A stretch of 64,000 bases of DNA from Hymenobacter sedentarius (GCF_001507645.1 NZ_CP013909.1:1240001-1304000), one strand, 5' to 3'; numbered from the stretch's first letter, positions 52,105-62,528 are shown. A program made the numbers and translations. The notes: generated from the sequence alone by a model not told the origin.

Positions 52105-53133
52105 ATGCTCCGTAAACTTCGCCTTCCCCTAGCTGCTTTGGCTGGCCTGCTGTTGCTCACCGGCTGCCCGGACAAAAAAGCGGCCGAAACCTCCGAGGCC
52201 ACCGCTCCTGCTGAAGTCAAGCTGCCCAAGGCCCCCGTCTTCAATGCCGACTCGGCTTATGCCTTCACGGCCAAGCAGGTAGCGTTTGGGCCGCGCGTGC
52301 CCAATTCCAAGGCCCACATTGCCTGCGGCGACTGGCTGGTGGCCAAGTTCAAGAGCTATGGGCTGAAGGTGATGCAACAGCCCTTCGAGGCCATGACCTT
52401 CGACGGGACCAACATCCACGCCCGCAACATCATCGCCCAGTACCAGCCCCAGGCCGCCCGCCGCGTGGCCATCTTCGGCCACTGGGACACCCGCCCCTTT
52501 GCTGATGCCGACAAGACCCACAAAAACGCCCCCATGGACGGCGCCTCCGACGGCGCCAGCGCCGTGGCCGTGGCCCTGGAAATAGCCCGCGTGCTCAGCC
52601 AGCAGCCCGATAGCCTGGCCCCCAACGTGGGCGTCGACTTCATCCTCTTCGATGCCGAAGACTGGGGCCACGATGACGGCACCCAAGCCAAGCTGAAAAA
52701 CCAGCTCGAAGGCAGCAGCACCGACTCCTGGTGCCTGGGCTCGCAATATTGGTCTACCCATCTGCTGCCCGCGGGCTACAAGGCCGAATACGGCGTGCTG
52801 CTCGACATGGTGGGCGCCAAAGGCGGCAGTTTCACCCGCGAGGAAACCTCCCGCACCAACGCCCGCACCGCCCTCGATAAAATCTGGAACACCGCCGCCC
52901 GCCTGGGCTACTCCGATTACTTCCGCTTCCAGGATACCGGCGGCATCACCGACGACCACGTGTACACCAACAAGGCCGGAATCCCGACGCTGGACATTTA
53001 CGACCATCCTCCCTACGGCGACGACTACTTCCCGGCCTACCACCACGCCACCACCGACAACATGAGCATCATCGACCGCAAGACCCTAAAGGCCGTGGGC
53101 CAGACCATGGTGCAGTCACTGTACATCGATTAG
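52105..53133 (+). CDS. M28-family lipoprotein, probable glutaminyl-peptide cyclotransferase
   Basis: 342 residues. The lipobox LLLTGC after a basic N-terminus (MLRKLRLPLAALAG) predicts lipidation at Cys19. The M28 fold shows IFGHWDTRPFADAD, DGASDGASAVAVALEIARVL, ILFDAEDWG, LGSQYWS, VLLDMVGAKGG and YDHPPYGDDYFPAYHH. HWDTRPxAD, AEDWG and ITDDH are patterns of the Porphyromonas-type glutaminyl cyclase branch and not of plain aminopeptidases. Such enzymes turn N-terminal Gln into pyroglutamate on exported proteins, which fits the many Gln-first mature proteins in this window. I chose ATG 52105; ATG 52093 and TTG 52054 lie within the repeat. A plain M28 peptidase is the alternative. Confidence 0.82.
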   Translation: MLRKLRLPLAALAGLLLLTGCPDKKAAETSEATAPAEVKLPKAPVFNADSAYAFTAKQVAFGPRVPNSKAHIACGDWLVAKFKSYGLKVMQQPFEAMTFDGTNIHARNIIAQYQPQAARRVAIFGHWDTRPFADADKTHKNAPMDGASDGASAVAVALEIARVLSQQPDSLAPNVGVDFILFDAEDWGHDDGTQAKLKNQLEGSSTDSWCLGSQYWSTHLLPAGYKAEYGVLLDMVGAKGGSFTREETSRTNARTALDKIWNTAARLGYSDYFRFQDTGGITDDHVYTNKAGIPTLDIYDHPPYGDDYFPAYHHATTDNMSIIDRKTLKAVGQTMVQSLYID

Positions 53134-53162
53134 GTAGGTCTGCCGATTTGAAGTGAGATTTG

Positions 53163-53208
53163 AGGCGGCGGGTACCCGGAATTGCAACGTTCCAGGCACC
53201 CGCCGCCT
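53163..53208. terminator. Convergent-gene hairpin terminator
   Basis: The perfect 11-bp stem AGGCGGCGGGT / ACCCGCCGCCT, followed by CTTCTG, lies between the stops of the glutaminyl-cyclase-like gene and the LD-carboxypeptidase gene. Confidence 0.7.
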
Positions 53209-53229
53209 CTTCTGTTGCCGGCCCGCAAA

Positions 53230-54144
53230 CTAGGCCCGCTCGGGCTCGAGGGTGCTGCCGGCGTCCGTCACGTCCAGCCGCATGACCTGGCCGACGACCA
53301 CGGCCTCGTTGGTGGGTTCGTGGCCAATGGGAAAGCCGTAGCCCACCGGGAAATTGTAGTGCCGGGCGTAAGAATCGATGATTTCCACGGCCGTGGTGCC
53401 GAAGGGTACAGCATTGTCGCGCATATCCGAGAAGTGGCCCACCACCAAGCCGGCCAGCCCGGCCAGCTGCCCGCTGCGGTGCAGGTGCAGCATCATGCGG
53501 TCGATGTGGTAGAGGTACTCGTCGAGGTCTTCGAGGAACAGAATGCGCCCTTCGAAGCTGGCTTGCGAGGCCGTGCCCGTGACGGTGTGCAGCAAGCTCA
53601 GGTTGCCGCCCACCAGCTCGCCGGTGGCCGTGCCGGGCCGGTTGAGCTCGTGCCAGGGCGCGCCAATGGGCAGGGCGGGTTCGCCAAACAGGGCGCGGCG
53701 CAGGCTCTCGAGGGCCCGCTCGCCGCCTTCCTGGTGAAAAAGCACCGGCATCACGCCGTGGATGCTTGCGTAGCCCAGGCGCAGCAGGTGGCCGTTGAGC
53801 ACGGTGATGTCGGAGAAGCCAGCAATCCATTTGGGCTGCTGGGCGAAGCGCGAAAAGTCCAGCCCGTCGACGATGCGGGCGGTGCCGTAGCCGCCGCGGG
53901 CGCACAGTATGGCCCGGATGCTGGGGTCGTTGAGCTGGCGCTGGAAGTCGCGGCGGCGCAGGTCGTCGTCGCCGGCAAACTGGTGGTGCTCGCCGGCGAT
54001 GCTGTCGCCCAGCACCACTTCCAGCCCCCAGCGTTCCAGGGTGCCGATGGCGGGGGCCAGCTCGGCGGCACTGATTTTACGGGCGGGGCTGACGATGGCC
54101 ACGCGCTGGCCACGCTGCAAGGCGGGAGGAAATAAAACCGACAT
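53230..54144 (-). CDS. LD-carboxypeptidase (peptidase family S66)
   Basis: 304 residues from ATG 54144 (the ORF allows 54168). S66 enzymes cleave the D-Ala from the tetrapeptide of recycled muropeptides (LdcA role), usually in the cytoplasm. The catalytic triad is visible: Ser in WIAGFSDITVLN, Glu in ILFLEDLDEYLYHID and His in GFPIGHEPTNE. The family segments VAIVSPARKIS and ILCARGGYGTARI are present. It has no signal peptide, consistent with cytoplasmic recycling. MltD-like and EnvC-like genes elsewhere in the window would generate or use related muropeptides. Confidence 0.93.
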   Translation of the reverse strand: MSVLFPPALQRGQRVAIVSPARKISAAELAPAIGTLERWGLEVVLGDSIAGEHHQFAGDDDLRRRDFQRQLNDPSIRAILCARGGYGTARIVDGLDFSRFAQQPKWIAGFSDITVLNGHLLRLGYASIHGVMPVLFHQEGGERALESLRRALFGEPALPIGAPWHELNRPGTATGELVGGNLSLLHTVTGTASQASFEGRILFLEDLDEYLYHIDRMMLHLHRSGQLAGLAGLVVGHFSDMRDNAVPFGTTAVEIIDSYARHYNFPVGYGFPIGHEPTNEAVVVGQVMRLDVTDAGSTLEPERA

Positions 54145-54224
54145 AGAAAACGGAAAAAACGCCCGCAAATAACGCAGGACTTCGCGGCTATGCTACCGTG
54201 CAGCTATATGCGGGTGTTGCCGGT

Positions 54225-54232
54225 TAAGTTTG
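54225..54232 (+). promoter_or_regulatory. Bacteroidota -7 promoter element (TAAGTTTG)
   Basis: Exact TAnnTTTG match 84 bp upstream of the long alpha/beta hydrolase ATG. It overlaps the longest-ORF start at 54230, which supports the later ATG. Confidence 0.5.
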
Positions 54233-54316
54233 GGGAACGAAGGAGCCAACCCCGGGGCTGGTTCTTCGTCAAGCACACGGCACAGCTTTTACCATCGGCA
54301 CCCTTTTCCTGATTCT

Positions 54317-57256
54317 ATGAAGTCCACTTTACTTTCCGCGTTGCTGCTTTTGCTCAGCGTTTGGCACACGGCGGCCCAAACGCCCATCGACACCACCAAG
54401 GGGCGTTTCTACCGGCCCATTTTCCCGGCCGTGACCGTGACTTCGGGCGTGGTCTTCGGTTCGGCGGTGGGCGTATTTGGCCCCCAGAACCTGCTCATGG
54501 ACGTGTACCAGCCCACCGGCGACGTGGCGTCGGAGCGCCCGGTCATCATCTTCGCCCACCAGGGCGGTTTCGTGCAAGGCACCCGCAACGAGCAGTACAT
54601 GGTGGATGTGTGCACGCGCTTTGCCAAGTTGGGCTACGTCACGGCGAGTATCGACTACCGACTGCTTTTCACCACCTTCGATACCACCGGCGTGAGCAAG
54701 GCCGCCATCCGGGGTATGCAGGACCTGCGCGCGGCCGTGCGCTTCTTCCGCAAAGACGCCGCCACCACCAACACCTACAAGGTGAGCCCCAGCCGCATTG
54801 TGGTGGGCGGCGCCTCGGCCGGCGGCTTCATGGCGCTCGAAGTGGGCTACCTGGATAAAATCAGCGAAGTGCCCAGCGACGTCGACATCACGGCTATGGG
54901 CGGGATTGAAGGCAACAGCGGCAACCCCGGCTACAGCAGCCTGCCCCTGGCCGTGCTCAACCTGAGCGGCGCCACCAATCCGCCCGGCATGATTGAGCCC
55001 GGCAACCCGCCGCTCTACAGCATCCACGGCACTTCGGATGCGGTGGTGCCTTACTTCAAGGGCCGGGTGGGAGCGGGCTTGCCGCCCAAGTACGTGTTCG
55101 GCAGCGGCCTGCTGAATCCCTACGCTACCAGCGTGGGCGTGCCCAACGTGTTGCGCCGGTTGAGCCGGGCGCCCCACATTCCTCAGTACAGCACCAGCGG
55201 CAGCACCAACCCCCAGGCCTACGCTGACACCACCTTCCGCGACATTCGCGACTTCCTGCGGCCACTGCTGGTGCCGGTCACGGCGCCGTCGTACCCCAGC
55301 CTGGTTATCAGTTCGCCAACCGACGTAGCCGGGGGCGCTTATCAGGACATTACCATCAACAGCAACCAGGCCGTGCTGCTGGGCAATATCACCGTGTACG
55401 GCTCAATAATAGTGAAAAGCCAGGCCGGCCAGACGCCGGGCTCGCTGAAAACCAACTGCTTCGTAGTAGACGGTCCCGGCAGCTTTGAACTGCAGGCCGG
55501 CGCCACGCTGCGCATCTGCAGTCCCGAGGGCATTTCGGCTAGCGGCGCCACGGGCGCCATCCGTAACACCGGCACCCGGACTTTCAGCTCCGATGCCGGC
55601 TATGCCTACGAAGGCACCACTGACCAAGTAACCGGCTCCGGCCTGCCCGCCCAGGTGCGCGAGCTGGAAATAGCCCTGCCCGCCGCCAACACGGTGACCC
55701 TGACCAACGCCCTGAGCATTAGCCAGCGGCTCCTGCCTACCAGCGGCACTCTGAACAACAGCACCCGCGCGCTCACCTTGCTGTCGGGCCCCGCCGGCAC
55801 GGCCCTGGCCACACCCGGCCCCGGCACCCTCACCAGCGCCCTCACCGTGCAGCGTTACATAGACCCTGCGGTGAATCTGGGCCTAGGCTACCGGCACTTG
55901 GCCACGCCGGTCGATAACGTGAAGACCGTGGACCTGGCCACGGCCTCGTTCACGCCGGTGCTCACCCCAACCTACAACACCAGCACCCGTCCCGACCTGG
56001 TGGTGCCCTTCCCCAACCTGTTCGATTACGAGCAGGGCCGGGTGGCGACGTCTCCCGCTACGAGCTACTCAGCCTTCGACAAGGGCTGGTTTGTGCCGCT
56101 TGACTTTAACAGCGCTCCCGCGCCGCTGGTGCGGGGCCAGGGCTACGCCGTCAACCTGACTGCGAACCAGACGCTGGCCTTCACCGGGCCGCTCAGCCGC
56201 AACAACGAAGACATTCCTGTGAGCCTCGCCGCGGCGGTTTCGCCCGATGCCGGCTGGCACCTGCTCGGCAACCCCTTCGCCTCGGCCCTGAACTGGGACA
56301 ACGTGAAGGTGCCTGCGGGCATGAGCGCGGCCATGTACATCTTCGTGAGCACCAAGCAATACGAGGGCCGGTACCGCACGTACGTTAACGGCATGGGCGG
56401 CGCCGGCAGCACCGTGCCCCTAGGCCAGGGCTTCTTCGTGCGCTCCCTCGCCACGGCCCCCGTCACGGTTACCTTCAACCTCCGCGCCCGAATCACCGAC
56501 TTTGCGGGGGCCAACGCCGCCACGCTGCAGCGCAGCACCGTCGATGCCCGGCCGCGCCTGCGCCTGACCCTGGCCGATGCGGCCACGCCCGGCTCAATTG
56601 ACGAAACTTACCTCTACCTTGAAGCCGGCGCGACCGCCGGCCCCGACCTCGCCTTCGATGCCGACAAGCTGCCCAACCCCAGTGGCCTGAACCTGGCCTC
56701 CGTAGCGGCCGGCCACGAACTGGCCATCAACGGGCTGCCCCTGCTCACGACGGCAACCGTGGTGCCGCTGGCCCTCACCGCCCCCCGCACGGGCACGTAC
56801 GTGCTGGCCGCCGAGGACCTGGTCAATTTCACTCCCGGCACTGCTCTCACCCTGACCGATGCGCTCACTGGTACCCGTACCCCGCTTGTGGCCGGCACCC
56901 AGTACCGCTTCACGCTGGCCAGCCTCTCGGCACCCAACCGGTTTGCACTAGAGCTGCGCGCCGCCAACGTGACAGCCACCACGGCAGCCCAAGCCCTGGC
57001 GGCTCAACTGCAGGTGTACCCCAATCCGGCTTCGGGCAGCTTCTGGGTGCAGCTTCCGATGCCGGCCCGGGTGTCGGCGGTGGCCGCCTGGCTCACCAAT
57101 ACTCTCGGCCAAACCGTGCGCAGTCAGTCGTTGGCGGCGCCCACGGGCCAGCTGCTCAACGCCGAGGTGAACGTGCGGGGGCTGGCTCCGGGCGTGTACC
57201 AGCTGCACCTGCGCGTGGCGGGCACTCCGCTGGTGCGCCGCGTGGTGGTGCAATAA
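54317..57256 (+). CDS. T9SS-secreted alpha/beta hydrolase with long C-terminal extension and type A sorting domain
   Basis: 979 residues. The signal peptide (MKSTLLSALLLLLSVWHTAA) leaves QTPID at +1. The hydrolase domain (about 20-320) has DVYQPTG, the oxyanion-side IFAHQGGF, nucleophile Ser in VGGASAGGFMAL, Asp in HGTSDAVVPY and His in APHIPQ. A beta-rich extension of about 600 residues follows (GWHLLGNPFASALNWDNV, LGQGFFVRSL), common in Hymenobacter-type secreted proteins. The last about 80 residues (LQVYPNPASGSFWVQL...GVYQLHLRV) are the type A T9SS sorting domain. An esterase acting on a plant or polysaccharide ester is a guess. Start ATG 54317. A shorter paralogue follows. Confidence 0.87.
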   Translation: MKSTLLSALLLLLSVWHTAAQTPIDTTKGRFYRPIFPAVTVTSGVVFGSAVGVFGPQNLLMDVYQPTGDVASERPVIIFAHQGGFVQGTRNEQYMVDVCTRFAKLGYVTASIDYRLLFTTFDTTGVSKAAIRGMQDLRAAVRFFRKDAATTNTYKVSPSRIVVGGASAGGFMALEVGYLDKISEVPSDVDITAMGGIEGNSGNPGYSSLPLAVLNLSGATNPPGMIEPGNPPLYSIHGTSDAVVPYFKGRVGAGLPPKYVFGSGLLNPYATSVGVPNVLRRLSRAPHIPQYSTSGSTNPQAYADTTFRDIRDFLRPLLVPVTAPSYPSLVISSPTDVAGGAYQDITINSNQAVLLGNITVYGSIIVKSQAGQTPGSLKTNCFVVDGPGSFELQAGATLRICSPEGISASGATGAIRNTGTRTFSSDAGYAYEGTTDQVTGSGLPAQVRELEIALPAANTVTLTNALSISQRLLPTSGTLNNSTRALTLLSGPAGTALATPGPGTLTSALTVQRYIDPAVNLGLGYRHLATPVDNVKTVDLATASFTPVLTPTYNTSTRPDLVVPFPNLFDYEQGRVATSPATSYSAFDKGWFVPLDFNSAPAPLVRGQGYAVNLTANQTLAFTGPLSRNNEDIPVSLAAAVSPDAGWHLLGNPFASALNWDNVKVPAGMSAAMYIFVSTKQYEGRYRTYVNGMGGAGSTVPLGQGFFVRSLATAPVTVTFNLRARITDFAGANAATLQRSTVDARPRLRLTLADAATPGSIDETYLYLEAGATAGPDLAFDADKLPNPSGLNLASVAAGHELAINGLPLLTTATVVPLALTAPRTGTYVLAAEDLVNFTPGTALTLTDALTGTRTPLVAGTQYRFTLASLSAPNRFALELRAANVTATTAAQALAAQLQVYPNPASGSFWVQLPMPARVSAVAAWLTNTLGQTVRSQSLAAPTGQLLNAEVNVRGLAPGVYQLHLRVAGTPLVRRVVVQ

Positions 57257-57274
57257 GCGAAAACCCAATGCCCC

Positions 57275-57309
57275 GCCGGCCGGTATTACTCTTGATAATG
57301 CCGGCCGGC
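57275..57309 (+). terminator. Hairpin after the long hydrolase gene
   Basis: GCCGGCCGGTATTA pairs with TAATGCCGGCCGGC (one G-T step) around CTCTTGA, 19 bp after the stop. A T-run is lacking, so termination is uncertain. Confidence 0.5.
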
Positions 57310-57391
57310 TTGGAGCTTGTGAAGTCCTGGGTTGATGGGCGTCCCGGCGGGCCGGTTGATTTTATCCTTTTACTGTCTTAGACTGTATGTT

Positions 57392-58627
57392 ATGAAATCA
57401 ACTTTTCTACTCTTCGCGGCTTTGCTGCTGGCGGGACTGCAAACCGTTTCGGCCCAGATTGATACCACGGGCGGCCGCTACTACCGGCCGATTTTCCCAA
57501 ACGTGACGGTGACTTCCGGCGTGGCGTACGGCTCAGCCGTCACCTTCGCCGGTACCACCCAAACGCTGCTGATGGACATTTACCAGCCCACCGGCGACGC
57601 CACGCCCCAGCGGCCGGTTATCATCTTTGCCCACCAGGGCGGCTTTGTCTTGGGTTCACGCACCGATGCTTATATGGTGGCCGTGTGCACCCAGTTTGCC
57701 AAGTTGGGCTACGTCACGGCCAGCATCGACTACCGGCTGGGCTTCCCGTTCACCGGCCTTAACGTGCCGGCCGACACGCCGCAAGTGGCCAGGGCCGCCA
57801 TTCGGGGCATGCAGGACCTGCGCGCGGCCGTGCGCTTCTTCCGCAAAGACGCCGCTACGGCAAACCTCTACCGCGTTCAGCCCAACTACATTACGGTGGG
57901 CGGCTCGTCGGCCGGGGCTTTTGTGGCGCTGGCAGTGGGCTACCTGGATAAGCCCAGCGAAGTCCCGGCGTATGTAGACCTTGCCAGCCTGGGTGGCATC
58001 GAGGGGGCTAGTGGCAACCCCGGCTACAGCAGCGCCGTGCTAGCCGTGCTCAACCTGAGCGGCGCCATCGAAAACCCGAGCTTAATCGAGCCCGGCAACG
58101 CGCCGCTGTGCAGCGTTCACGGCACCGCCGATGCCACCGTGCCGTATTTTCAGGGCCGGGTGGGCTCGGTATTTCCGCCCAAGTATGTGTACGGCAGCGG
58201 CCGGCTGCATCCCCGGGCCACGGCCGTGGGCATCCGCAACACGCTGCGCACGTTGCGGGGCGCCGGCCACATTCCCTTCGAAAACAACGCCGCCTACGCC
58301 GATACCACGTTCCGCACCATCCGCGACTTCCTGCGGCCCAGCCTGGGCCAGGCCGGCACCGTCGTTATCGCCACGAAACCGGGCAGTGCGCAAGCGGTGC
58401 CCGTGGCCCAGACCTACCCGCTGCCGGCCGAAGACGCCGTGCGGGTGCTGCTGCCCGAGTCCTGGCCGCTACCGGCCGAAGCCTACTTGCTGGATGCCAC
58501 CGGGCGGGCGGTGCGCACCCTCCGCCCCGGCGGGCGCACCGTCACCGTGCTGCGCGGTTCGTTGAAAGCGGGCATGTACTGGCTGAAGTTTCCCGGGCAG
58601 GTGCCCGTTCGTGTGGAATTCCAATAG
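57392..58627 (+). CDS. T9SS-secreted alpha/beta hydrolase, short paralogue
   Basis: 411 residues from ATG 57392 (the ORF allows 57332). The signal peptide MKSTFLLFAALLLAGLQTVSA leaves QIDTT. The hydrolase core matches its neighbour closely, with nucleophile Ser in VGGSSAGAFVAL, Asp in HGTADATVPYFQ and His in GAGHIPFEN, but the 600-residue extension is missing. The last 60 residues (LPAEAYLLDATGRAVRTL...GMYWLKFPG) look like a shortened type A sorting domain without the YPNP start, so secretion signal strength is uncertain. Tandem duplication of the hydrolase core is clear. Confidence 0.88.
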   Translation: MKSTFLLFAALLLAGLQTVSAQIDTTGGRYYRPIFPNVTVTSGVAYGSAVTFAGTTQTLLMDIYQPTGDATPQRPVIIFAHQGGFVLGSRTDAYMVAVCTQFAKLGYVTASIDYRLGFPFTGLNVPADTPQVARAAIRGMQDLRAAVRFFRKDAATANLYRVQPNYITVGGSSAGAFVALAVGYLDKPSEVPAYVDLASLGGIEGASGNPGYSSAVLAVLNLSGAIENPSLIEPGNAPLCSVHGTADATVPYFQGRVGSVFPPKYVYGSGRLHPRATAVGIRNTLRTLRGAGHIPFENNAAYADTTFRTIRDFLRPSLGQAGTVVIATKPGSAQAVPVAQTYPLPAEDAVRVLLPESWPLPAEAYLLDATGRAVRTLRPGGRTVTVLRGSLKAGMYWLKFPGQVPVRVEFQ

Positions 58628-58643
58628 CCCTGGTGCTGAAATG

Positions 58644-58687
58644 AAAAAGCAAAGGCCCCATTCGCGCGAATGGGGCCTTTGCTTTTT
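58644..58687. terminator. Strong bidirectional intrinsic terminator
   Basis: A fully complementary 44-bp palindrome: AAAAAGCAAAGGCCCCATTC, two central bases and the reverse complement. Flanking A- and T-runs on both sides end the hydrolase gene and may also serve metX transcripts from the other side. Confidence 0.92.
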
Positions 58688-58805
58688 AAGCGAATGAGTT
58701 CAAGCCTGAGCCAGCTCAACTGGCAACTCCAGATGCGGCAGCGCCGCGTGCATCGGCGTGAACGACCGGGCAGGGGCCAGCCCTGCTCCTACCTATTCCA
58801 CCGCA

Positions 58806-59831
58806 TCAGTGGGCAAATGTGGGCGCGTAGAACAGTTCCAAGAAGTGGGTAATGGCGGAGGTTTCCAGCAAAAAGCCGTCGTGCCCGTAGCGCGAATCCA
58901 GCTCGGCGTACATAGCGCCGGGAATGTGATTGGCCAGCTCCCGCTGCTCACTGAGCGGAAAAAGCACGTCGGAAGTAATGCCCAGCACCAGCGTGCGGGC
59001 GCCCACGCGGCGCAAGGCCGCCGGTATCCCGCCCCGGCCACGGCCCAGGTTGTGGGTGTCCATGGCCCGGCTCAGGGCCACGTAGCTGTAGGCGTCGAAA
59101 CGAGCCACCAGCTTGTCGCCCTGGTAGCGCTGGTAGGTGCTGGCGCGGTGCTCGCGCAGCAGGTGGTCTTCGGGGTCGGTTTGGGAGTCGACGTAGGCCG
59201 AGTAGCTGCGGTAGCTGAGCAGGGCAATGGCCCGGGCGGCGCGCAGGCCGTCGTCTCCCCCGCCGGGCTGGCCGGCGGCGTAGGTCGGGTCGGCCTCAAT
59301 GGCCAGGCGTTGCGCCTCGTTGAAGGCAATGCCCCAGGCCGAATGGCGGGCATTAGTGGCAATAACCACCAGATTGTCGAACAAATCCGGCCGCTGCACT
59401 GCCCATTCCAAGGCCTGCTGCCCACCCAGTGAGCCCCCAATTATCGTGTGAATGTCCTCCAGGCCCAATTCCTGGCGCAGCGCTTCGTGCGCCGCCACCA
59501 GGTCGCGGATGGAAAGCCGCGGGAAGTGCTGGTAGCGGGGCTGGCCCGTGGCCGGGTCCGCGTCGAGGGGGCTGGTGCTGCCGTAGCAGGAGCCCAACAC
59601 GTTGGCGCACACGATAAACCAGTCGGCCGGGTCGAAGTAGCAGCCCGGCCCCACCAGGCCCGGCCACCAGCTCAGCACGTCGGCATTGGCCGTGAGGGCG
59701 TGGCACACCCACACCACGTTGTCGCGGTCGGCGTTGAGCTGGCCCCAGGTGCGGTAGGCCACGTGCGCGCTGGCCAGGGTTTCCCCGCTTTCCAGCAGCA
59801 GGTCGGGCAGGTTAAAAATATATTCTTTCAT
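58806..59831 (-). CDS. metX: Homoserine O-acetyltransferase (alpha/beta hydrolase fold)
   Basis: 341 residues. Acetylates homoserine with acetyl-CoA, the activation step before sulfur addition in methionine synthesis. The nucleophile Ser is in TIIGGSLGGQQALEW, Asp in ITSDVLFP and His in SRYGHDGFLLE; the WWPGLVGPG and ARHSAWGIAFNE loops are family markers. The start is ATG 59831 (MKEYIFNLPDLLLESG); the ORF to 59936 adds unrelated sequence. It lies 117 bp after metY on the same strand, so both share the SAM-riboswitch leader. Specificity (acetyl versus succinyl) is inferred from the metY partner. Confidence 0.93.
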   Translation of the reverse strand: MKEYIFNLPDLLLESGETLASAHVAYRTWGQLNADRDNVVWVCHALTANADVLSWWPGLVGPGCYFDPADWFIVCANVLGSCYGSTSPLDADPATGQPRYQHFPRLSIRDLVAAHEALRQELGLEDIHTIIGGSLGGQQALEWAVQRPDLFDNLVVIATNARHSAWGIAFNEAQRLAIEADPTYAAGQPGGGDDGLRAARAIALLSYRSYSAYVDSQTDPEDHLLREHRASTYQRYQGDKLVARFDAYSYVALSRAMDTHNLGRGRGGIPAALRRVGARTLVLGITSDVLFPLSEQRELANHIPGAMYAELDSRYGHDGFLLETSAITHFLELFYAPTFAH

Positions 59832-59948
59832 GGGTATCGGGTATCGAAGCGGCTGGTCAGTTATCGGTCGGCGCGGTGAGATATCGGGATGCTTAATGGT
59901 GGGAGCCGCTGATAGCCAGCAGCTCCCCGCCAACAACTGACAATCGGG

Positions 59949-61535
<1,587 letters not shown>

Positions 61536-61559
<24 letters not shown>

Positions 61560-61718
61560 AACACAGGCAACAACACATTCGCATTCGCTCCTGGCGCAAC
61601 GCGGCGTTCTGGCCGCCTGGGGCCACAACGGAAAAGCCCGAACCTGCGGCGCGCAAAGCAGCCGGAGCGTTCGGGGCAACAAAGAAGGAAGCGGAATTTT
61701 CCATGGTACTCGATTCAT
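61536..61718 (-). CDS. Candidate 60-codon Cys-containing leader peptide
   Basis: ATG 61718 lies about 20 bases after the riboswitch aptamer. The 60 residues are not membrane-like or recognisable, but contain five Cys (22, 41, 46, 48, 52), four of them in the last 20 (RCARSECECVVAC). The final Cys codon is four bases before the stem that hides the stop. This fits a leader peptide whose translation reports cysteine (or Cys-tRNA) supply to metY, the sulfhydrylase gene. No clear ribosome binding site is visible, normal for Bacteroidota. An unrelated or untranslated ORF remains possible; codon conservation in relatives would decide. Confidence 0.4.
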
Positions 61719-61737
61719 ATGCCCCGCCCCGGCCTGC

Positions 61738-61830
61738 GCCGGTGGTGGGTAGGACTTGGCACCTTTCGCGCGGTCGAAGGTTGCCAGCGGGTCACAGAGC
61801 CTAGTCTCTCGCCGCTTCTCTATAAAACTT
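61738..61830 (-). ncRNA. SAM-I-type (S-box) riboswitch
   Basis: Read on the minus strand, the region aligns with the S-box core: AGAG and GCGGCGAGAGACTAGGCTC (P3 region, GAG...CTC), then TGTGACCCGCTGGCAACC, and later AAGGTGCCAAGTCCTACCC. GGCAACC and AAGGTGCCAA are the diagnostic S-adenosylmethionine-binding segments. It sits upstream of metY-metX, the expected regulon. I cannot identify a clear P1 stem or the expression platform; CCGGC/GGCCGG just downstream could form it. A covariance-model search would settle this. Confidence 0.85.
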
Positions 61831-61876
61831 GAAACTACCCTGCCGCGAGCAGGGGAGTACCGTGTTGGTGGTGAGC

Positions 61877-61908
61877 CAAATGTACGGAAGGAATTTTTTT
61901 ATGTCCAA
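61877..61908 (-). promoter_or_regulatory. Promoter of the metY-metX operon
   Basis: On the minus strand TTGG (61905-61908) is 20 bp from TACATTTG (61877-61884), matching the Bacteroidota TTTG/TTGG-N19-21-TAnnTTTG pattern well. It would start RNA at about 61870, upstream of the riboswitch. Confidence 0.75.
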
Positions 61909-61996
61909 CGATTGCACAGAAAATATTTCTTCCTGTCCAGCTCCACCACAGGCTAGTTGAGCTGGGCCGCTTCCGTTTAGCGGCTCAATAAAACAC

Positions 61997-62028
61997 AAAA
62001 AAGCCACCCTGAAACAGAGTGGCTTTTC
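61997..62028 (-). terminator. Intrinsic terminator after the LysM gene
   Basis: AAAAAAGCCAC pairs with GTGGCTTTT around CCTGAAACAGA, with a T/A-rich flank, 25 bp past the LysM stop. Confidence 0.8.
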
Positions 62029-62053
62029 TCACCTTTTTTCTGCAAAAAAGTAC

Positions 62054-62344
62054 CTAGAGACTAGGTAGGGTCAACACCTGGCCCACTTCGATGTGGTCAG
62101 GGTTGTTGCCGATGAGGGCCTTGTTGGCCTCGTATATCTGGTGCCACTTGGCCGCGTCGCCGTAGTGGTGTTTGGCAATTTTGGAAAGCGAGTCGCCGCT
62201 TACTACGGTATACGACTCACCGGTGGTAGCTGGATTGGCTGCGTTGTTATTCCCGAAAAAATCGGTGCCGCCAGCGGCTGGTTTGGCTGCCGGCTCTGCG
62301 GGCTTTTGCTCGCCTTTGTCGCTAAGAAAATCAAAGAGTCCCAT
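62054..62344 (-). CDS. Small LysM-domain protein
   Basis: 96 residues. The N-terminus MGLFDFLSDKGEQKP has no signal peptide. A Pro/Ala/Asn linker leads to one LysM domain (TVVSGDSLSKIAKHHYGDAAKWHQIYEANKALIG...VGQVLTLP). The plan resembles the C-terminal half of cytoplasmic YgaU/Kbp proteins without the BON domain. LysM binds peptidoglycan or, in Kbp, potassium; lacking export signals, the second role is plausible but not shown. Monocistronic with its own terminator. Confidence 0.9.
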   Translation of the reverse strand: MGLFDFLSDKGEQKPAEPAAKPAAGGTDFFGNNNAANPATTGESYTVVSGDSLSKIAKHHYGDAAKWHQIYEANKALIGNNPDHIEVGQVLTLPSL

Positions 62345-62528
62345 GAGTGCGGTCGGTTAAATGAAAAATTGACTGGACTGGAATGCCTTCGGCTGGCCCA
62401 ACGAAGCTACTATACGGAGGATGCCAGACGAGGTTTCGTCCTAAACCCTTTTGCGTGTGGGCCGTAAGCCGACGAGCCCGCTTTGCCGGGCCAGCCATCT
62501 TATTTCTTTCACCAACACCTCTGTACCC

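Noticed and set aside
61756..61956. 66-codon + ORF across the riboswitch region
   Set aside because: It is antisense to the aptamer and promoter and has no recognised sequence.
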